A stretch of DNA of 64,000 bases from Halogeometricum limi (GCF_900115785.1 NZ_FOYS01000002.1:310001-374000), one strand, 5' to 3'. Shown: positions 18,082 through 27,300, counted from the stretch's first letter. The notes: a model not told the origin generated them from the letters alone. Numbers and translations are program-made.

Positions 18082-18585
18082 ATGAAAATCTACACGAGCG
18101 ACACGACGAACACGGTTCGCGAGCGGACGAAAGTCGGTATCGCAGACTACGGCGTCGTGTCCGGTGACGAGACGCTGACGACGAGTGGACTCGGGTCGTG
18201 CGTCGGCATCGCCCTCTACGACAACGCGTCGGGCGTCGCCGGACTCGCACACGCCATGCTCCCCTACGCGAACGGCGACTCGAAGGAGGCGAAGTACGTC
18301 GACACGGTCGTTCCCGCCCTCCTCCAGTCGATGGTGGACCGGGGAGCCAACCCCCGCAACGTGCGGGCGAAACTCGCCGGCGGCAGCACGATGTTCGAGT
18401 TCTCCTCGACGGACGGGAGCATCGGCGACCGAAACGTCGCCGCCGCCCGCGAGGTTCTCGGCCGAGAGCGTATCAGTATCGTCGCAGAGAACGTCGGCGG
18501 CGACCACGGCCGGTCGCTCGAACTCGTCGCGTCGACCGGTGACCTTCGCGTACGCAGTGCAAACGCCGGACGAACGACGATTTGA
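18082..18585 (+). CDS. cheD: Chemoreceptor glutamine deamidase CheD
   Basis: 167 aa. The catalytic Cys40 lies in SGLGSCVGIALYD and His57 in GLAHAMLP, with AKLAGGSTMF as the third conserved region. CheD deamidates receptor glutamines and exchanges with CheC according to CheY-P level. It follows cheC by 54 nt and no separate promoter is evident. Confidence 0.96.
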   Translation: MKIYTSDTTNTVRERTKVGIADYGVVSGDETLTTSGLGSCVGIALYDNASGVAGLAHAMLPYANGDSKEAKYVDTVVPALLQSMVDRGANPRNVRAKLAGGSTMFEFSSTDGSIGDRNVAAAREVLGRERISIVAENVGGDHGRSLELVASTGDLRVRSANAGRTTI

Positions 18586-18635
18586 CTCTCGGCCGACCGC
18601 GTCTCGACCGGCTTCGCACCGTAGCTCTCCGACGT

Positions 18636-18669
18636 TACTGCTTTTGATAATCGCGGCAGAGAATTTATC
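18636..18669 (+). promoter_or_regulatory. Transducer gene promoter with degenerate palindrome
   Basis: A TACT-GCTTTT-GATA element (18636-18649; left half deviates from TATC) is followed after 14 nt by TTTATC (18664-18669). The transducer ATG at 18693 falls about 27 nt from the TATA centre, so it would be leaderless. The spacing is identical to the cheY and arlD promoters. Confidence 0.6.
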
Positions 18670-18692
18670 CGTCAACTCGTGTCACGCTGGGC

Positions 18693-21080
18693 ATGGATTG
18701 GTTTCGCGCCGCACTTCGGCGAGTTCGGAGACGGCTGCCAACACGCTCGCTCGATGACCTGCTGGAGAGACGTCGGTCCGGAACGACCGGTCGGCGGTCG
18801 CTCCTGCCGCGACAGGTCCGTGGAAGCTACGCTCGGAAACTCGTCTCGCTGTTCCTCGTCGTCATCGTCCTCTTCGCCGGTGTCGCCGCGTTCGAGTACC
18901 AGACGGTCGCCGCCGAGGTGCAGTCGAGCGCGCAGTCGGAGGTGGCACAGACAGCCGAACTGCAGGCCAACCAGTTCGGCGAGTGGATGCAACAGCGACG
19001 GGAGACGACGCGGATGCTCTCGTCGTACGAGATGTACGATTCGCCGTCGTACATCCTGAGTGAGAACCTGAAGTCCGAGCGGTCGAGACTCCCACTCGGA
19101 TACGCGGCCATCCACTACGTCGACACGAACTCCGGCGAAGTCGTGGCCAGTTCGAACGATTCGATGGTCGGCGAGACGCCGTGGAGTGACACGGCGTTCG
19201 TCTCGTCCGTCAAGTCGACGTTCGCAGACAACGTCGTTCGGTCGGACCCGTACACGTCGGCGGCCGGAAAGCGCGTCGTCGCCTTCGGCTCTCGCGTCCA
19301 GAGTCAACCGAACGGGGCCCTCGTCGTCACCGCCGACGTGTCCGTCCTCCAGTCGCGTCTCGACACGGAGATGAACGGGTCGTTCGTCCACGTCGTCTCC
19401 GCGAACGGGAAGTCGACGTTCAGTTCCGGCGGGTCGGACCTCGCCGACATCGACCCCGACAGTCCGATACTCGAACGGACGACGCGCGGACAGTCGGGGG
19501 TCCTCGAACGTCCGGCGGACGACGTGATGGACGAACGCCACCTGGTCGCGTACGCCCCGAGCGGTGACGGTTCCGTCGTCCTCGTCTACGTCCCGACGAA
19601 GACGGCGTACGCCCTCCAACACACCGTCGGGATGCACGTGTTCCTCATCGTCGCTCTCGCCGTCGTCTCGCTGGCCGCGGTCGGTTACGTCCTCCGGCGT
19701 ATCACGGTCAGACCGCTCGAACGACTCTCCAGGGCCGTCTCGCAACTCAGAGCGGGTGCGCTCGACACGGACCTCGAAGTCGACAGAGAAGACGAGTTCG
19801 GCGAGGTGTTCGCGGGCGTCGCCCAGATGCGCGACGACCTGCGCGACCAGAGAGCGGACGCGGACGCGTACTGCGACGTGATGGACCGGACCGCCGCGGG
19901 CGACCTGACCGCCCGGATGGACGGCGACAGTCGGTCCAGAGAGATGGCGAACATCGCCGACTCGTTCAACGAGATGATGGACGAGATGGAGGGAACCATC
20001 GTCACCGTCTCCGAGTTCGGTCGACAGGTCGCCGCCCTCGGCGAAGACGTCGCCGAACGGACCGAACACGTCAGCGAGACCAGCCGAGAGGTCGCGACGT
20101 CAATCGAGCAGATATCCGCCGGTGCCGAAGAGCAAAGCGAGAATCTGACGCACGTCACGAAGGAGGTGAACGACCTCTCGGCGTCCGTCCAACAGATCGC
20201 TTCGGCGGCCGACGAACTCGCGTCGCTGTCGGCGCAGACGGCGGACAGAGCCCACGGCGGTGTCGACGCCGCCGGCGACGCCCTCGACGGGATGGACGAC
20301 ATCCGAACCGAGACCGAGCGAACCGTCGAGGAGGTTGAGCGACTGGACGACAGACTCGCCGAGATAGGCGACGTGGTCGAGGTCATCACCGACGTGGCCG
20401 AGCAGACGAACGTCCTCGCGTTGAACGCGCAGATAGAGGCCGCCCGCGCCAGCGAGGAGGGGGAGGGCTTCGCCGTCGTCTCCCGCGAGGTGAAGACGCT
20501 CGCCGAGGAGACGCGGACCTCCGCCGCGGAGATATCCGCACTCGTCGAGGACATCGGCGAACAGCGAGAACGCGTGGTCGAACGGGTCGAACGGATGCAC
20601 GACGGGGTCCGGAACGGGGCCGAGGACGTGGAGGGTGCGCTCCGGTCGCTGGACGACATCGTCGAACAGATAGAGGAGACGAACGCCAGCGTCCACGAGA
20701 TAACCGACGCGACGGGCGGGCAGGCCACCTCGGCGCAGGAGGTGTTGGCGACGGCCGACGAGATAGCGAGTATCGCAGAGGAGATGGCGGGCGAGGCGGG
20801 CGCCGTCGCGACGGCCGCGGAGGGGCAGACGGCGACGCTCGGAAGCGTCGACGACCGCATCCAGTCGCTGTCGACGGACACGACGCAGTTGGTGACGATG
20901 CTCGACCGGTTCGAGGTGCGCGACGCGTCGGCCGACGGCGTCGAGTTCGCCGAGCGAGATTCGGCGGACTCCCCGGACGACCGGACGGACTCGGAGGGGC
21001 ACTCGACGCCACCGGGAGACGACGAACCCGACGTCTCGGGTCGCGCCGCCGCGCCGGACGGCGGGGCGTCGTCGGACTGA
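18693..21080 (+). CDS. Membrane-bound methyl-accepting taxis transducer (Htr)
   Basis: 795 aa. A cytoplasmic N-terminus precedes TM1 (about 50-68, LVSLFLVVIVLFAGVAAF). An external Cache-like sensor spans about 70-305, with TM2 near 312-332 and HAMP domains (about 334-445). The coiled-coil signalling region is centred on the hairpin tip DVAEQTNVLALNAQIEAARA near residue 570. The C-terminus is acidic with no CheR-tethering pentapeptide. The ligand is unknown. Placement after cheD and before arlD suggests a receptor expressed with the motility genes. Confidence 0.94.
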   Translation: MDWFRAALRRVRRRLPTRSLDDLLERRRSGTTGRRSLLPRQVRGSYARKLVSLFLVVIVLFAGVAAFEYQTVAAEVQSSAQSEVAQTAELQANQFGEWMQQRRETTRMLSSYEMYDSPSYILSENLKSERSRLPLGYAAIHYVDTNSGEVVASSNDSMVGETPWSDTAFVSSVKSTFADNVVRSDPYTSAAGKRVVAFGSRVQSQPNGALVVTADVSVLQSRLDTEMNGSFVHVVSANGKSTFSSGGSDLADIDPDSPILERTTRGQSGVLERPADDVMDERHLVAYAPSGDGSVVLVYVPTKTAYALQHTVGMHVFLIVALAVVSLAAVGYVLRRITVRPLERLSRAVSQLRAGALDTDLEVDREDEFGEVFAGVAQMRDDLRDQRADADAYCDVMDRTAAGDLTARMDGDSRSREMANIADSFNEMMDEMEGTIVTVSEFGRQVAALGEDVAERTEHVSETSREVATSIEQISAGAEEQSENLTHVTKEVNDLSASVQQIASAADELASLSAQTADRAHGGVDAAGDALDGMDDIRTETERTVEEVERLDDRLAEIGDVVEVITDVAEQTNVLALNAQIEAARASEEGEGFAVVSREVKTLAEETRTSAAEISALVEDIGEQRERVVERVERMHDGVRNGAEDVEGALRSLDDIVEQIEETNASVHEITDATGGQATSAQEVLATADEIASIAEEMAGEAGAVATAAEGQTATLGSVDDRIQSLSTDTTQLVTMLDRFEVRDASADGVEFAERDSADSPDDRTDSEGHSTPPGDDEPDVSGRAAAPDGGASSD

Positions 21081-21090
21081 GAGCGACCCG

Positions 21091-21125
21091 TTATCTCGGG
21101 TGATAATCTCGGGGGTACGTTTATC
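21091..21125 (+). promoter_or_regulatory. arlD promoter with TATC-N6-GATA palindrome
   Basis: TATC-TCGGGT-GATA (21092-21105, embedded in a 16-base TTATC...GATAA inverted repeat at 21091-21106) is followed after 14 nt by TTTATC (21120-21125). Initiation near 21150 would leave a leader of about 70 nt before arlD. Confidence 0.7.
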
Positions 21126-21222
21126 ACGACCCCGTGACTGTTCTGGACCAACGCACGTCGCCTCCGCGCCGCCGGAGGTGACCGTACGGCGTCGTCGTGC
21201 CGTCGTGCGAGCGAGGTGAGGT

Positions 21223-22212
21223 ATGAAGATAGACCCTGACAACTACGACCTACGTGAACTCCGGCGTATCGCCGACGAACGACGAACCGACCGAGACAGC
21301 GCCGACGACGACCGTCGCCGCGGGGGCGAGGGGGGTCGCCCGACCCGCACCGACGCGCCGCGCGAGGGTCGCAGACGTCGGAGTCGCTCGGACGGTCCGG
21401 ACCGAGGACGCGACGGCCGCGACCGCCGGGACGACCGAGGCTACGACCGCCGCGAGAACCGTGACGGGGGCGGACGCGGGGGACAGACCCGGGCCGACCA
21501 CGACGACTACGACGGCTACGAGGAACGTGACCGAAGCGGGCGCTCCCGACGGGACGACGGCCTTCGACGACCGCGAGAGGGATACAGCGACCACGCGCGC
21601 GCGTACGACGAAGTCGCCCGCGCGGACCACATCGTGAGCCGGTTCGGCTTCGGCGGTGGGGACGGTGACGGCCGCCGAAACGGTCGCGACGGGCCGCGAG
21701 GCGGGTACGACGAACTCGGCTACGAACGCTCCTACGACGGCCGGCGGTTCGACTTCGAGGAGGTCGGCGAGTTCCGCTTCGACAACCCGGTGCACGACCG
21801 TCCGCGTGGGCGCGCCGGCGAGGCGCTCAGACACAACCAACTCGAACAGCTACTCATGCACGAGACGGCCGCCGCGGGCGGGTCCTTAGAGAAGCCCTAC
21901 CTCTCCAGCGTTCCGAAGGAGTACGCCGCCGAACGCGTCGTCTTCGACTGGTTGGAGTTCCTCGTCCTCAAGGGCGGGTTCAAGCGGACGATGGACGCAC
22001 TCCGCTACTACCTCTCGGTCGACTGGATCACCGAAGACGTCGAGACGGAACTGCACGACTACCTCATCGGCTTCTCGGGGAACGTCTCGAACACGACGGA
22101 GTTCGACGTGGACGACCACCACCTCAGCTTGGTCCACGTCGCCAGACTGGCCTCGATGGCCGGGCGGAGCGACGAGGAGTCCCCCCGTCAGGGTCGGTCT
22201 CCCTCGCTCTGA
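21223..22212 (+). CDS. arlD: Archaellum accessory protein ArlD (FlaD)
   Basis: 329 aa. It begins MKIDPDNYDLRELRRIADER, a conserved haloarchaeal ArlD start. A long Arg/Asp/Gly-rich, probably disordered stretch follows (about 20-130), and the C-terminal FlaD/E domain (about 220-320) has YLSSVPKEYAAERVVFDWLE and DWITEDVETELHDYL. It pairs with ArlCE in the cytoplasmic switching complex. The mixed-charge linker contrasts with the purely acidic one in ArlCE. It lies apart from the arl operon and has its own promoter. Confidence 0.92.
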   Translation: MKIDPDNYDLRELRRIADERRTDRDSADDDRRRGGEGGRPTRTDAPREGRRRRSRSDGPDRGRDGRDRRDDRGYDRRENRDGGGRGGQTRADHDDYDGYEERDRSGRSRRDDGLRRPREGYSDHARAYDEVARADHIVSRFGFGGGDGDGRRNGRDGPRGGYDELGYERSYDGRRFDFEEVGEFRFDNPVHDRPRGRAGEALRHNQLEQLLMHETAAAGGSLEKPYLSSVPKEYAAERVVFDWLEFLVLKGGFKRTMDALRYYLSVDWITEDVETELHDYLIGFSGNVSNTTEFDVDDHHLSLVHVARLASMAGRSDEESPRQGRSPSL

Positions 22213-22274
22213 CCGCGGGTCGCGTCTGTCGATTGACCGACAACGTTTTTCATTCGGTGCGCTACGGTGGGGGT

Positions 22275-23345
22275 ATGGCGGAGGATGGAACAGACGGAGA
22301 CGCCTCGTTCGACGACGAATCGACGACCGGACCCACGCCCGTCGGCGTGAAACTGGGGAGTACGCGAACGATTCTCCAGTTTTACGACGGCGACGGCGAC
22401 CTGCAGACGGTTCGGACGCTCACCTGCCTCGCGACGTACGAAGACGCGCTGACCGGCGACGAACGCGTCCTCTACGGCGAACAGGCCGCCCAGGAGTACC
22501 CCGACAGAGTCGAGTACATGCTCCGCTCTGGACTCCCCGAGGACGACGACGGTGCGGAGTCGGCGAAGAAGTTCTTCTCCGAGTTGGTGACCGCGAACGG
22601 CCTCGACGGCGACAGCGCCGTCGTCTACGCGATTCCCACCATCGACAACGAACCCGGCCTGCGAAACCTCAACCGCGTCATCGAAGAGAGCCCCGTCGGC
22701 GACGCCCTCGTCCGCAGTTTCCCCGAGTCGCTCTGCGGGGCGATTCCGGCGTTCGGCGACGACTTAGAGGCCATCGACAGCGTGTTCGCCGCGGTCAACA
22801 TGGGGTCGACCAACCTCGAAGCCTCCGCGTACCGCCACGGCGAACAGCTCTCCCCGTTCGTCTCGGGTGCCGTCACGGGCAACGAGGTGGACCGCCGCAT
22901 CGCGAACGCCGTCGAAGAGGAGACGCAGGGCAGAGTGAACATCGACCTGACGACGGCGCGCGAGTACAAAGAGGAACACGCCGACTTCGACGACTTCGAG
23001 GCGTTCACCGACGTGATACAGCAACCGGGCGGTGGCTCTCACGAGTTCACCATCGAACGCTCCGTGATGGAACCCCTCGACGACTACCTCGACGACGCCG
23101 TCGACGAGGTGGCGAACAACTTCCTCGCGCAGTTGGCGAACGACCACATGAAACCGTACCAACTCGCCCTCTCGAAGCCCATCGTCCTCACCGGCGGGAT
23201 GGCCTGCATCCCCGGCATCGTCGAGGAGTTCGAGACGCGACTCTCCGAGGAACTCAACCGCGACGTGGAGTGCATCTCGGCGGACCGGCCGGACCTCGCA
23301 CCCGCGGAGGGTGCCCGCCGCATCGCCGAACGACTCGTCAAGTGA
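22275..23345 (+). CDS. Actin-superfamily (MreB-like; salactin/volactin-type) ATPase
   Basis: 356 aa from ATG 22275; a TATA-like GTTTTTCA lies about 27 nt upstream, so the longer start at 22233 is less likely. An acidic leader of about 20 residues precedes GVKLGSTRTILQF, the phosphate-1 loop. AAVNMGSTNLEASAY is the phosphate-2 loop and PIVLTGGMACIPGIVEEF the adenosine motif. Haloarchaeal actin homologues (salactin, volactin) form dynamic filaments affecting shape and division; this protein fits that group by size and motifs. Polymerisation cannot be inferred from sequence. Position beside arlD is notable because disc cells and swimming rods interconvert in this lineage. Confidence 0.85.
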   Translation: MAEDGTDGDASFDDESTTGPTPVGVKLGSTRTILQFYDGDGDLQTVRTLTCLATYEDALTGDERVLYGEQAAQEYPDRVEYMLRSGLPEDDDGAESAKKFFSELVTANGLDGDSAVVYAIPTIDNEPGLRNLNRVIEESPVGDALVRSFPESLCGAIPAFGDDLEAIDSVFAAVNMGSTNLEASAYRHGEQLSPFVSGAVTGNEVDRRIANAVEEETQGRVNIDLTTAREYKEEHADFDDFEAFTDVIQQPGGGSHEFTIERSVMEPLDDYLDDAVDEVANNFLAQLANDHMKPYQLALSKPIVLTGGMACIPGIVEEFETRLSEELNRDVECISADRPDLAPAEGARRIAERLVK

Positions 23346-23359
23346 GGGTCGTCGGAGCG

Positions 23360-24346
23360 CTACTGCGAGGCGACGAACTCTCGGACCGCCTCGCGGTCCG
23401 GCAGTGCCGTCATCGCGCCCGCGGCAGTCGTCGTCACCGCGGCGACGGCGTTCGCGAACGCCAGCGACTCCGAGAGCGACCGGCCGTCGACGAGGGCCGC
23501 GACGACGCCGGCGGTGAACGCGTCGCCCGCGCCGGTCGTATCGACCGGGTCGACGTCGTAGCCGCCGTGTGAGACGACGTCGCCGCCGTCGGACCACGGC
23601 GACGCCTCCGTCGTCACGGCGAGCGAGCCCTCGCTTCCGAGGGTGAGAAACACCGTGTGCGGACCGTCTTCGGTGATTTCGCGCCCGACCGACTCGGGGT
23701 CGCCGTCGTAGTCGAGTTCGTCGAGGTCCTCGGGCGTCGCCTTCACCACGTCAGCCAGTTCGAACGCCTCCTGTACCGACTCGGCGTAGTCGAACTCGCT
23801 CCACAGTTCGGGACGGGCGTTCGGGTCGAACGACACCGTCGCCCCGGCGTCGCGGGCGCGGCGCATCAGGTCGAACGTCGCCTCTCTGGACGGTTCGTTC
23901 GTGAGCGTGACGCCGCCGACGTGGACCCACTCGGCCGCTTCGAGCGTCGCGTCCGGGACCGCGCCGGGTTCCATCCGCGTGTCCGCGGTCCGGTCCCGGT
24001 AGAACGAGAACCCCCGGTCGGCGTCGTCGCCGAGGGCGACGAACGCGAGCGACGTCTTCGCCTCGGGGTCCCGTTCGACGAACTCCGTCCCGAGTCCGGC
24101 GTCTGCCAGCGTCTCCACGAGGAAGTCACCGAACGGGTCGTCGCCGACGCGGGTGGAGAACGCCGGCGTCTCGTCCAAGTGCGACAGGGCGACGGCGACG
24201 TTCGCTGGCGCGCCGCCCGGACGTCTGCTGAACGATTCGACCGACCGCAACGAACCCTCTCGGTCGGGGAGAAAGTCGATGAGCGTCTCACCGGCGACGA
24301 CGACGCGGGGTGACCCCCCGTCGGCCGCGAGTCTGTCTGAATTCAT
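23360..24346 (-). CDS. PfkB-family carbohydrate kinase (fructokinase-like)
   Basis: 328 aa, ATG 24346; 18 further in-frame residues upstream are not conserved in character. PfkB signature 1 is RRPGGAPANVAVALSHL and signature 2 is DTTGAGDAFTAG with the catalytic Asp near residue 270; the start GETLIDFLP is typical of fructokinases. It phosphorylates a sugar using ATP; 2-keto-3-deoxygluconate is an alternative substrate. It is convergent with the actin gene, 14 nt apart. Confidence 0.9.
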   Translation of the reverse strand: MNSDRLAADGGSPRVVVAGETLIDFLPDREGSLRSVESFSRRPGGAPANVAVALSHLDETPAFSTRVGDDPFGDFLVETLADAGLGTEFVERDPEAKTSLAFVALGDDADRGFSFYRDRTADTRMEPGAVPDATLEAAEWVHVGGVTLTNEPSREATFDLMRRARDAGATVSFDPNARPELWSEFDYAESVQEAFELADVVKATPEDLDELDYDGDPESVGREITEDGPHTVFLTLGSEGSLAVTTEASPWSDGGDVVSHGGYDVDPVDTTGAGDAFTAGVVAALVDGRSLSESLAFANAVAAVTTTAAGAMTALPDREAVREFVASQ

Positions 24347-24528
24347 GGCACGTCGTACGGTCACGGGGTAGTTGAAACCACTCACGACGGCAGTATCCAC
24401 GTCCGGGTCTGCCGGCGTTCGGTCGCTCTCTCGATTCCTCTCGCTCGGTCGCTCCGTCGTCGACTGGCGCCCACCGCTCGCTCCCTCGACCGCCCGCGTT
24501 GAAGTCGGTGCGTCGCCTCCGAGGAGCT

Positions 24529-24915
24529 ATGGACACAGGGTCGCGGCCGCCGCTCTCGGCGTTCGACGACGGGGTGATTCGGCGCGTCGCGCGCGAACGC
24601 GAACTCGACGAGGCGAGGCTTCGAGACGTCCTGAGAGCGCATCAGGAGGGCGTTCGGTCGCTTCCGGGTGTCGACGACATCGTGTACGAGTGGCGGCGGA
24701 CGCTTCCCCGGGACCCACTCCTCGAACGTCGTCCGGACGTGTATCTCTTGGCCGTCGAGGACGCCGTCTGGGAGGAGTTCCTCGACGCACTCGACTGCCC
24801 TCCCGGCGAAGGCGACGCTCTCAGAGCGGTGCACCACGAACAGGCGGTCGAACACCTCGGTGGGGAGCGCGTTCCGACCGGCGGCCGGAGCGCGTTCGTG
24901 CTCACGCGGCCCTGA
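24529..24915 (+). CDS. Uncharacterised haloarchaeal protein
   Basis: 128 aa, start ATG 24529 preceded by GGAGCT. It is acidic and mostly helical with a run of charged heptads at the N-terminus (RRVARERELDEARLRDVLR) and no membrane helix, cysteine cluster or enzyme motif that I recognise. Its 3' end meets the histidine kinase stop with a 2-nt gap. It is probably real because its composition and codon use match neighbours, but the function is unknown. Confidence 0.7.
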   Translation: MDTGSRPPLSAFDDGVIRRVARERELDEARLRDVLRAHQEGVRSLPGVDDIVYEWRRTLPRDPLLERRPDVYLLAVEDAVWEEFLDALDCPPGEGDALRAVHHEQAVEHLGGERVPTGGRSAFVLTRP

Positions 24916-24917
24916 GG

Positions 24918-27020
24918 TCAGTCGTCCGAACGCGCGAGTTCCTCGTCGCCGTCGCGCGCCGAATCCGCCGGGGCGGACGCGCACTCGAACCGCATCACGA
25001 CGGCCGTTCCTCTCCCGTCTCGTTCCTCGAACGATATCGACCCGTTCGACACCGAGAGAATCCACTTCACCAGCCACAGGCCGAGTCCGCTGGCGTGTTG
25101 CAGTTGCGTCTCGGTGCCGGACTCCAACGCGGCGAGTTCGGAGGGGGGGATGCCCGGTCCGTTGTCGACGACGCGGACCTCGACTTCGTCGTCCGCCGGC
25201 CGCGTCGTGACGGAGACGCCGACCCGCGGGAGCACCCGGTCGTTGTGTTCGAGGGCGTTGTCCACGACGTTCGTCACCGCCGTTCCGACCTGGTTCGTCG
25301 CCAGCACCCACGCCTCTTCGGGGAGGTACGTGTCGAGGACGATGGACGGGTTTTCGTCTCGGACGGCCGCCAACCGGTCGCGGAGCAGGTCGGTAATCTC
25401 CACGGGGACTCGTTCTCGCTCGTCGCTGTGCAGCGTCTTGTCTATCTGTCGGGCGCGTTCGCCGAGCGAGACGAGCGACCGCGCTTTCCGCCGTATCGTC
25501 TCGACGTGGGCCATCTCGTCGGGGTCGTCGAGTCTGTCCGCCAGCAACTCCGTGTGTCCGAGGATGACGTTCATGTCGTTCCGGAGGTCGTGTCTGAGGA
25601 TGCGGTTGAGGACCCGGAGTCGCTGTTCGTAGCGTCGACGCTCGGTCACGTCGCGGGAGTTGACGACGACGCCACCGACGGCGGGGTCGTCGAGGAGGTT
25701 CACCGCGACGGCGTCGAGGGTCCGCCACGTCCCGTCGGCGTGCTTCGTTCGGAACTCCGCGCGGACGGCGTCGCTCGTCGCGATTCCCTCCTCGAACGTC
25801 GATGCGACCGCTTCGTAGTCGTCGGGGTGGATGCGGTCGAGTGCGCCGTTGCCTTCGAGTCGTTCCCGAGGGACGCCGAGCACCTGTTCGGACGACGGAC
25901 TCGCGTACGTCCGCGTCCCCTCGGCGTCGAGGACGGTGATGAGGTCGCGCGAGTTCTCGATGAGTGCGCGGAACTTCGCCTCGGTCCGTCGCCGTTCGGT
26001 GGTGTCGCGAAGGACGACCGTCCACCCGCGGTCGTGGCCCTCGGTCCCGCCGATGGGCGTCGCCGTCGCCTCGTAGTACCGTCGTTCGTCGTCGTCTTCG
26101 ATTTTGAGGTCGAGTCGGTCTCTGTCGCCGTCTAAGAGCGCGTACATCCCGAGCGAGTTGTGGCACACGTCGGCGACGTGCGACCCGACGGCCGACGACC
26201 GCGGGACGGTAAAGAGCGGCCGGGCCGCGGGGTTCAACTCGACGACGCGCGCCCGGTCGTCGAGGACGACGATACCGTCGCGAATCTCCGTGAGGACCAG
26301 GTCGCGTGCGACGGGCGTCACGTCGAACAGTTCGTCGCTCTGGAGGCCGAACAGGACGACGAGCGCCGACAGACCTAGTGCGGGCGGGACCGACTGGAGT
26401 TCCGTCGGCGACCGACCGAGGAGGTCCACCGCGAACCCGAGCAACGGGAGCGCCGCGGCGGCGAGGAGAACGAGGGTTCCCCGCCGGTAGGTGCCGTCGC
26501 CGCGGACGAGGAGTCGTCCCATGACGACGGCACCCACCAGTGCCAGCGTGGTGACGTAGAGCAGGTGGACGTCGTACAACGGACCCTGCGCCGCGACGAC
26601 GTAGCTCCACGAACCGACGGTCACGTGGTCGAATCCGGCGACGAACAGGTCGTTCGTCCCCGCGACGCCGGTGACGACGAGGAGCACCACGAGGACGGGT
26701 TCGACGCACAGTGCGGCGATGTTCCGCCGCGTGAGCGTCGTCCTGTCACCGGCGTACGCGAGGGCGAAGACGAACCACGCGGTCGGCGCGAACGCCGCGC
26801 CGACCCACGTGAGTTGGTACCACAGAAGCGACCCCGTCCGCGTCGGAGCCATCAGTTTGAACCCGTACGCCGTCGCCCAGACGGCGCACACCAACGAGAG
26901 AACGGCGAACGGAACGCGAACGCGACGCGAGTAGAAGTTGTATCGAAGGAGCACGACGACGGTGACGGACGCGCAGAGCGCTCCCGCTACGAGCGAGAGG
27001 CCGATAGTCGTCCGTATCAT
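24918..27020 (-). CDS. 7TM-PAS-PAS sensor histidine kinase
   Basis: 700 aa. Seven hydrophobic helices in residues 1-230 form a histidine-kinase N-terminal 7TM module. Two PAS domains follow (about 240-350 and 355-470), then the H box ILRHDLRNDMN with its phospho-acceptor His near 483, N box NVVDNALEHND, G1 VVDNGPGIP and G2 GLGLWLV. No receiver domain or response regulator lies next to it, as is common for haloarchaeal kinases. Upstream is a palindrome-TATA arrangement like the motility promoters, suggesting co-regulation with taxis genes. Confidence 0.93.
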   Translation of the reverse strand: MIRTTIGLSLVAGALCASVTVVVLLRYNFYSRRVRVPFAVLSLVCAVWATAYGFKLMAPTRTGSLLWYQLTWVGAAFAPTAWFVFALAYAGDRTTLTRRNIAALCVEPVLVVLLVVTGVAGTNDLFVAGFDHVTVGSWSYVVAAQGPLYDVHLLYVTTLALVGAVVMGRLLVRGDGTYRRGTLVLLAAAALPLLGFAVDLLGRSPTELQSVPPALGLSALVVLFGLQSDELFDVTPVARDLVLTEIRDGIVVLDDRARVVELNPAARPLFTVPRSSAVGSHVADVCHNSLGMYALLDGDRDRLDLKIEDDDERRYYEATATPIGGTEGHDRGWTVVLRDTTERRRTEAKFRALIENSRDLITVLDAEGTRTYASPSSEQVLGVPRERLEGNGALDRIHPDDYEAVASTFEEGIATSDAVRAEFRTKHADGTWRTLDAVAVNLLDDPAVGGVVVNSRDVTERRRYEQRLRVLNRILRHDLRNDMNVILGHTELLADRLDDPDEMAHVETIRRKARSLVSLGERARQIDKTLHSDERERVPVEITDLLRDRLAAVRDENPSIVLDTYLPEEAWVLATNQVGTAVTNVVDNALEHNDRVLPRVGVSVTTRPADDEVEVRVVDNGPGIPPSELAALESGTETQLQHASGLGLWLVKWILSVSNGSISFEERDGRGTAVVMRFECASAPADSARDGDEELARSDD

Positions 27021-27122
27021 CGGTTCGGTTGCATCGGTTCGTGAGTTTCACCCTCGATAACGGTAGCCGTCACTCCCCAAACGGCGGCGCACGTCCTCAC
27101 GGGAATCGATGAAAAACAACTA

Positions 27123-27156
27123 CTTAAGCAGTTCCCTCGCGGTATCGAGTGTGATA
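27123..27156 (-). promoter_or_regulatory. Candidate histidine-kinase promoter with TATC-N6-GATA palindrome
   Basis: TATC-GAGTGT-GATA occupies 27143-27156. On the reverse strand CTTAAG (27128-27123) follows after 14 nt, the same distance as in the motility promoters. Initiation near 27098 would give a leader of about 78 nt. No TATA box is placed to serve the forward gene at 27301. The rest of the 280-bp spacer shows no gene. Confidence 0.6.
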
Positions 27157-27300
27157 ATTCGCCCCCGTCGAGACGGGGCGTTCGGACCGCAGAGAACGGA
27201 CCGGCTAACCGCCCGAATCGCCGACAAAACCACTCGTTACGCCGTCTCGACGGTGAATCACACGGTCTATAACGATACCCGGTGGTGTCGTGTCACCGGT

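Noticed and set aside
22227-22242. TGTCG-N6-CGACA before the actin gene as another copy of the motility palindrome
   Set aside because: Half-sites do not match TATC/GATA, and spacing to the TATA-like box differs.
27109-27300. N-terminal extension of the 27301 protein
   Set aside because: The 64 residues are basic and unlike the acidic protein, and the extension would overlap the kinase promoter; the paralogue lacks it.
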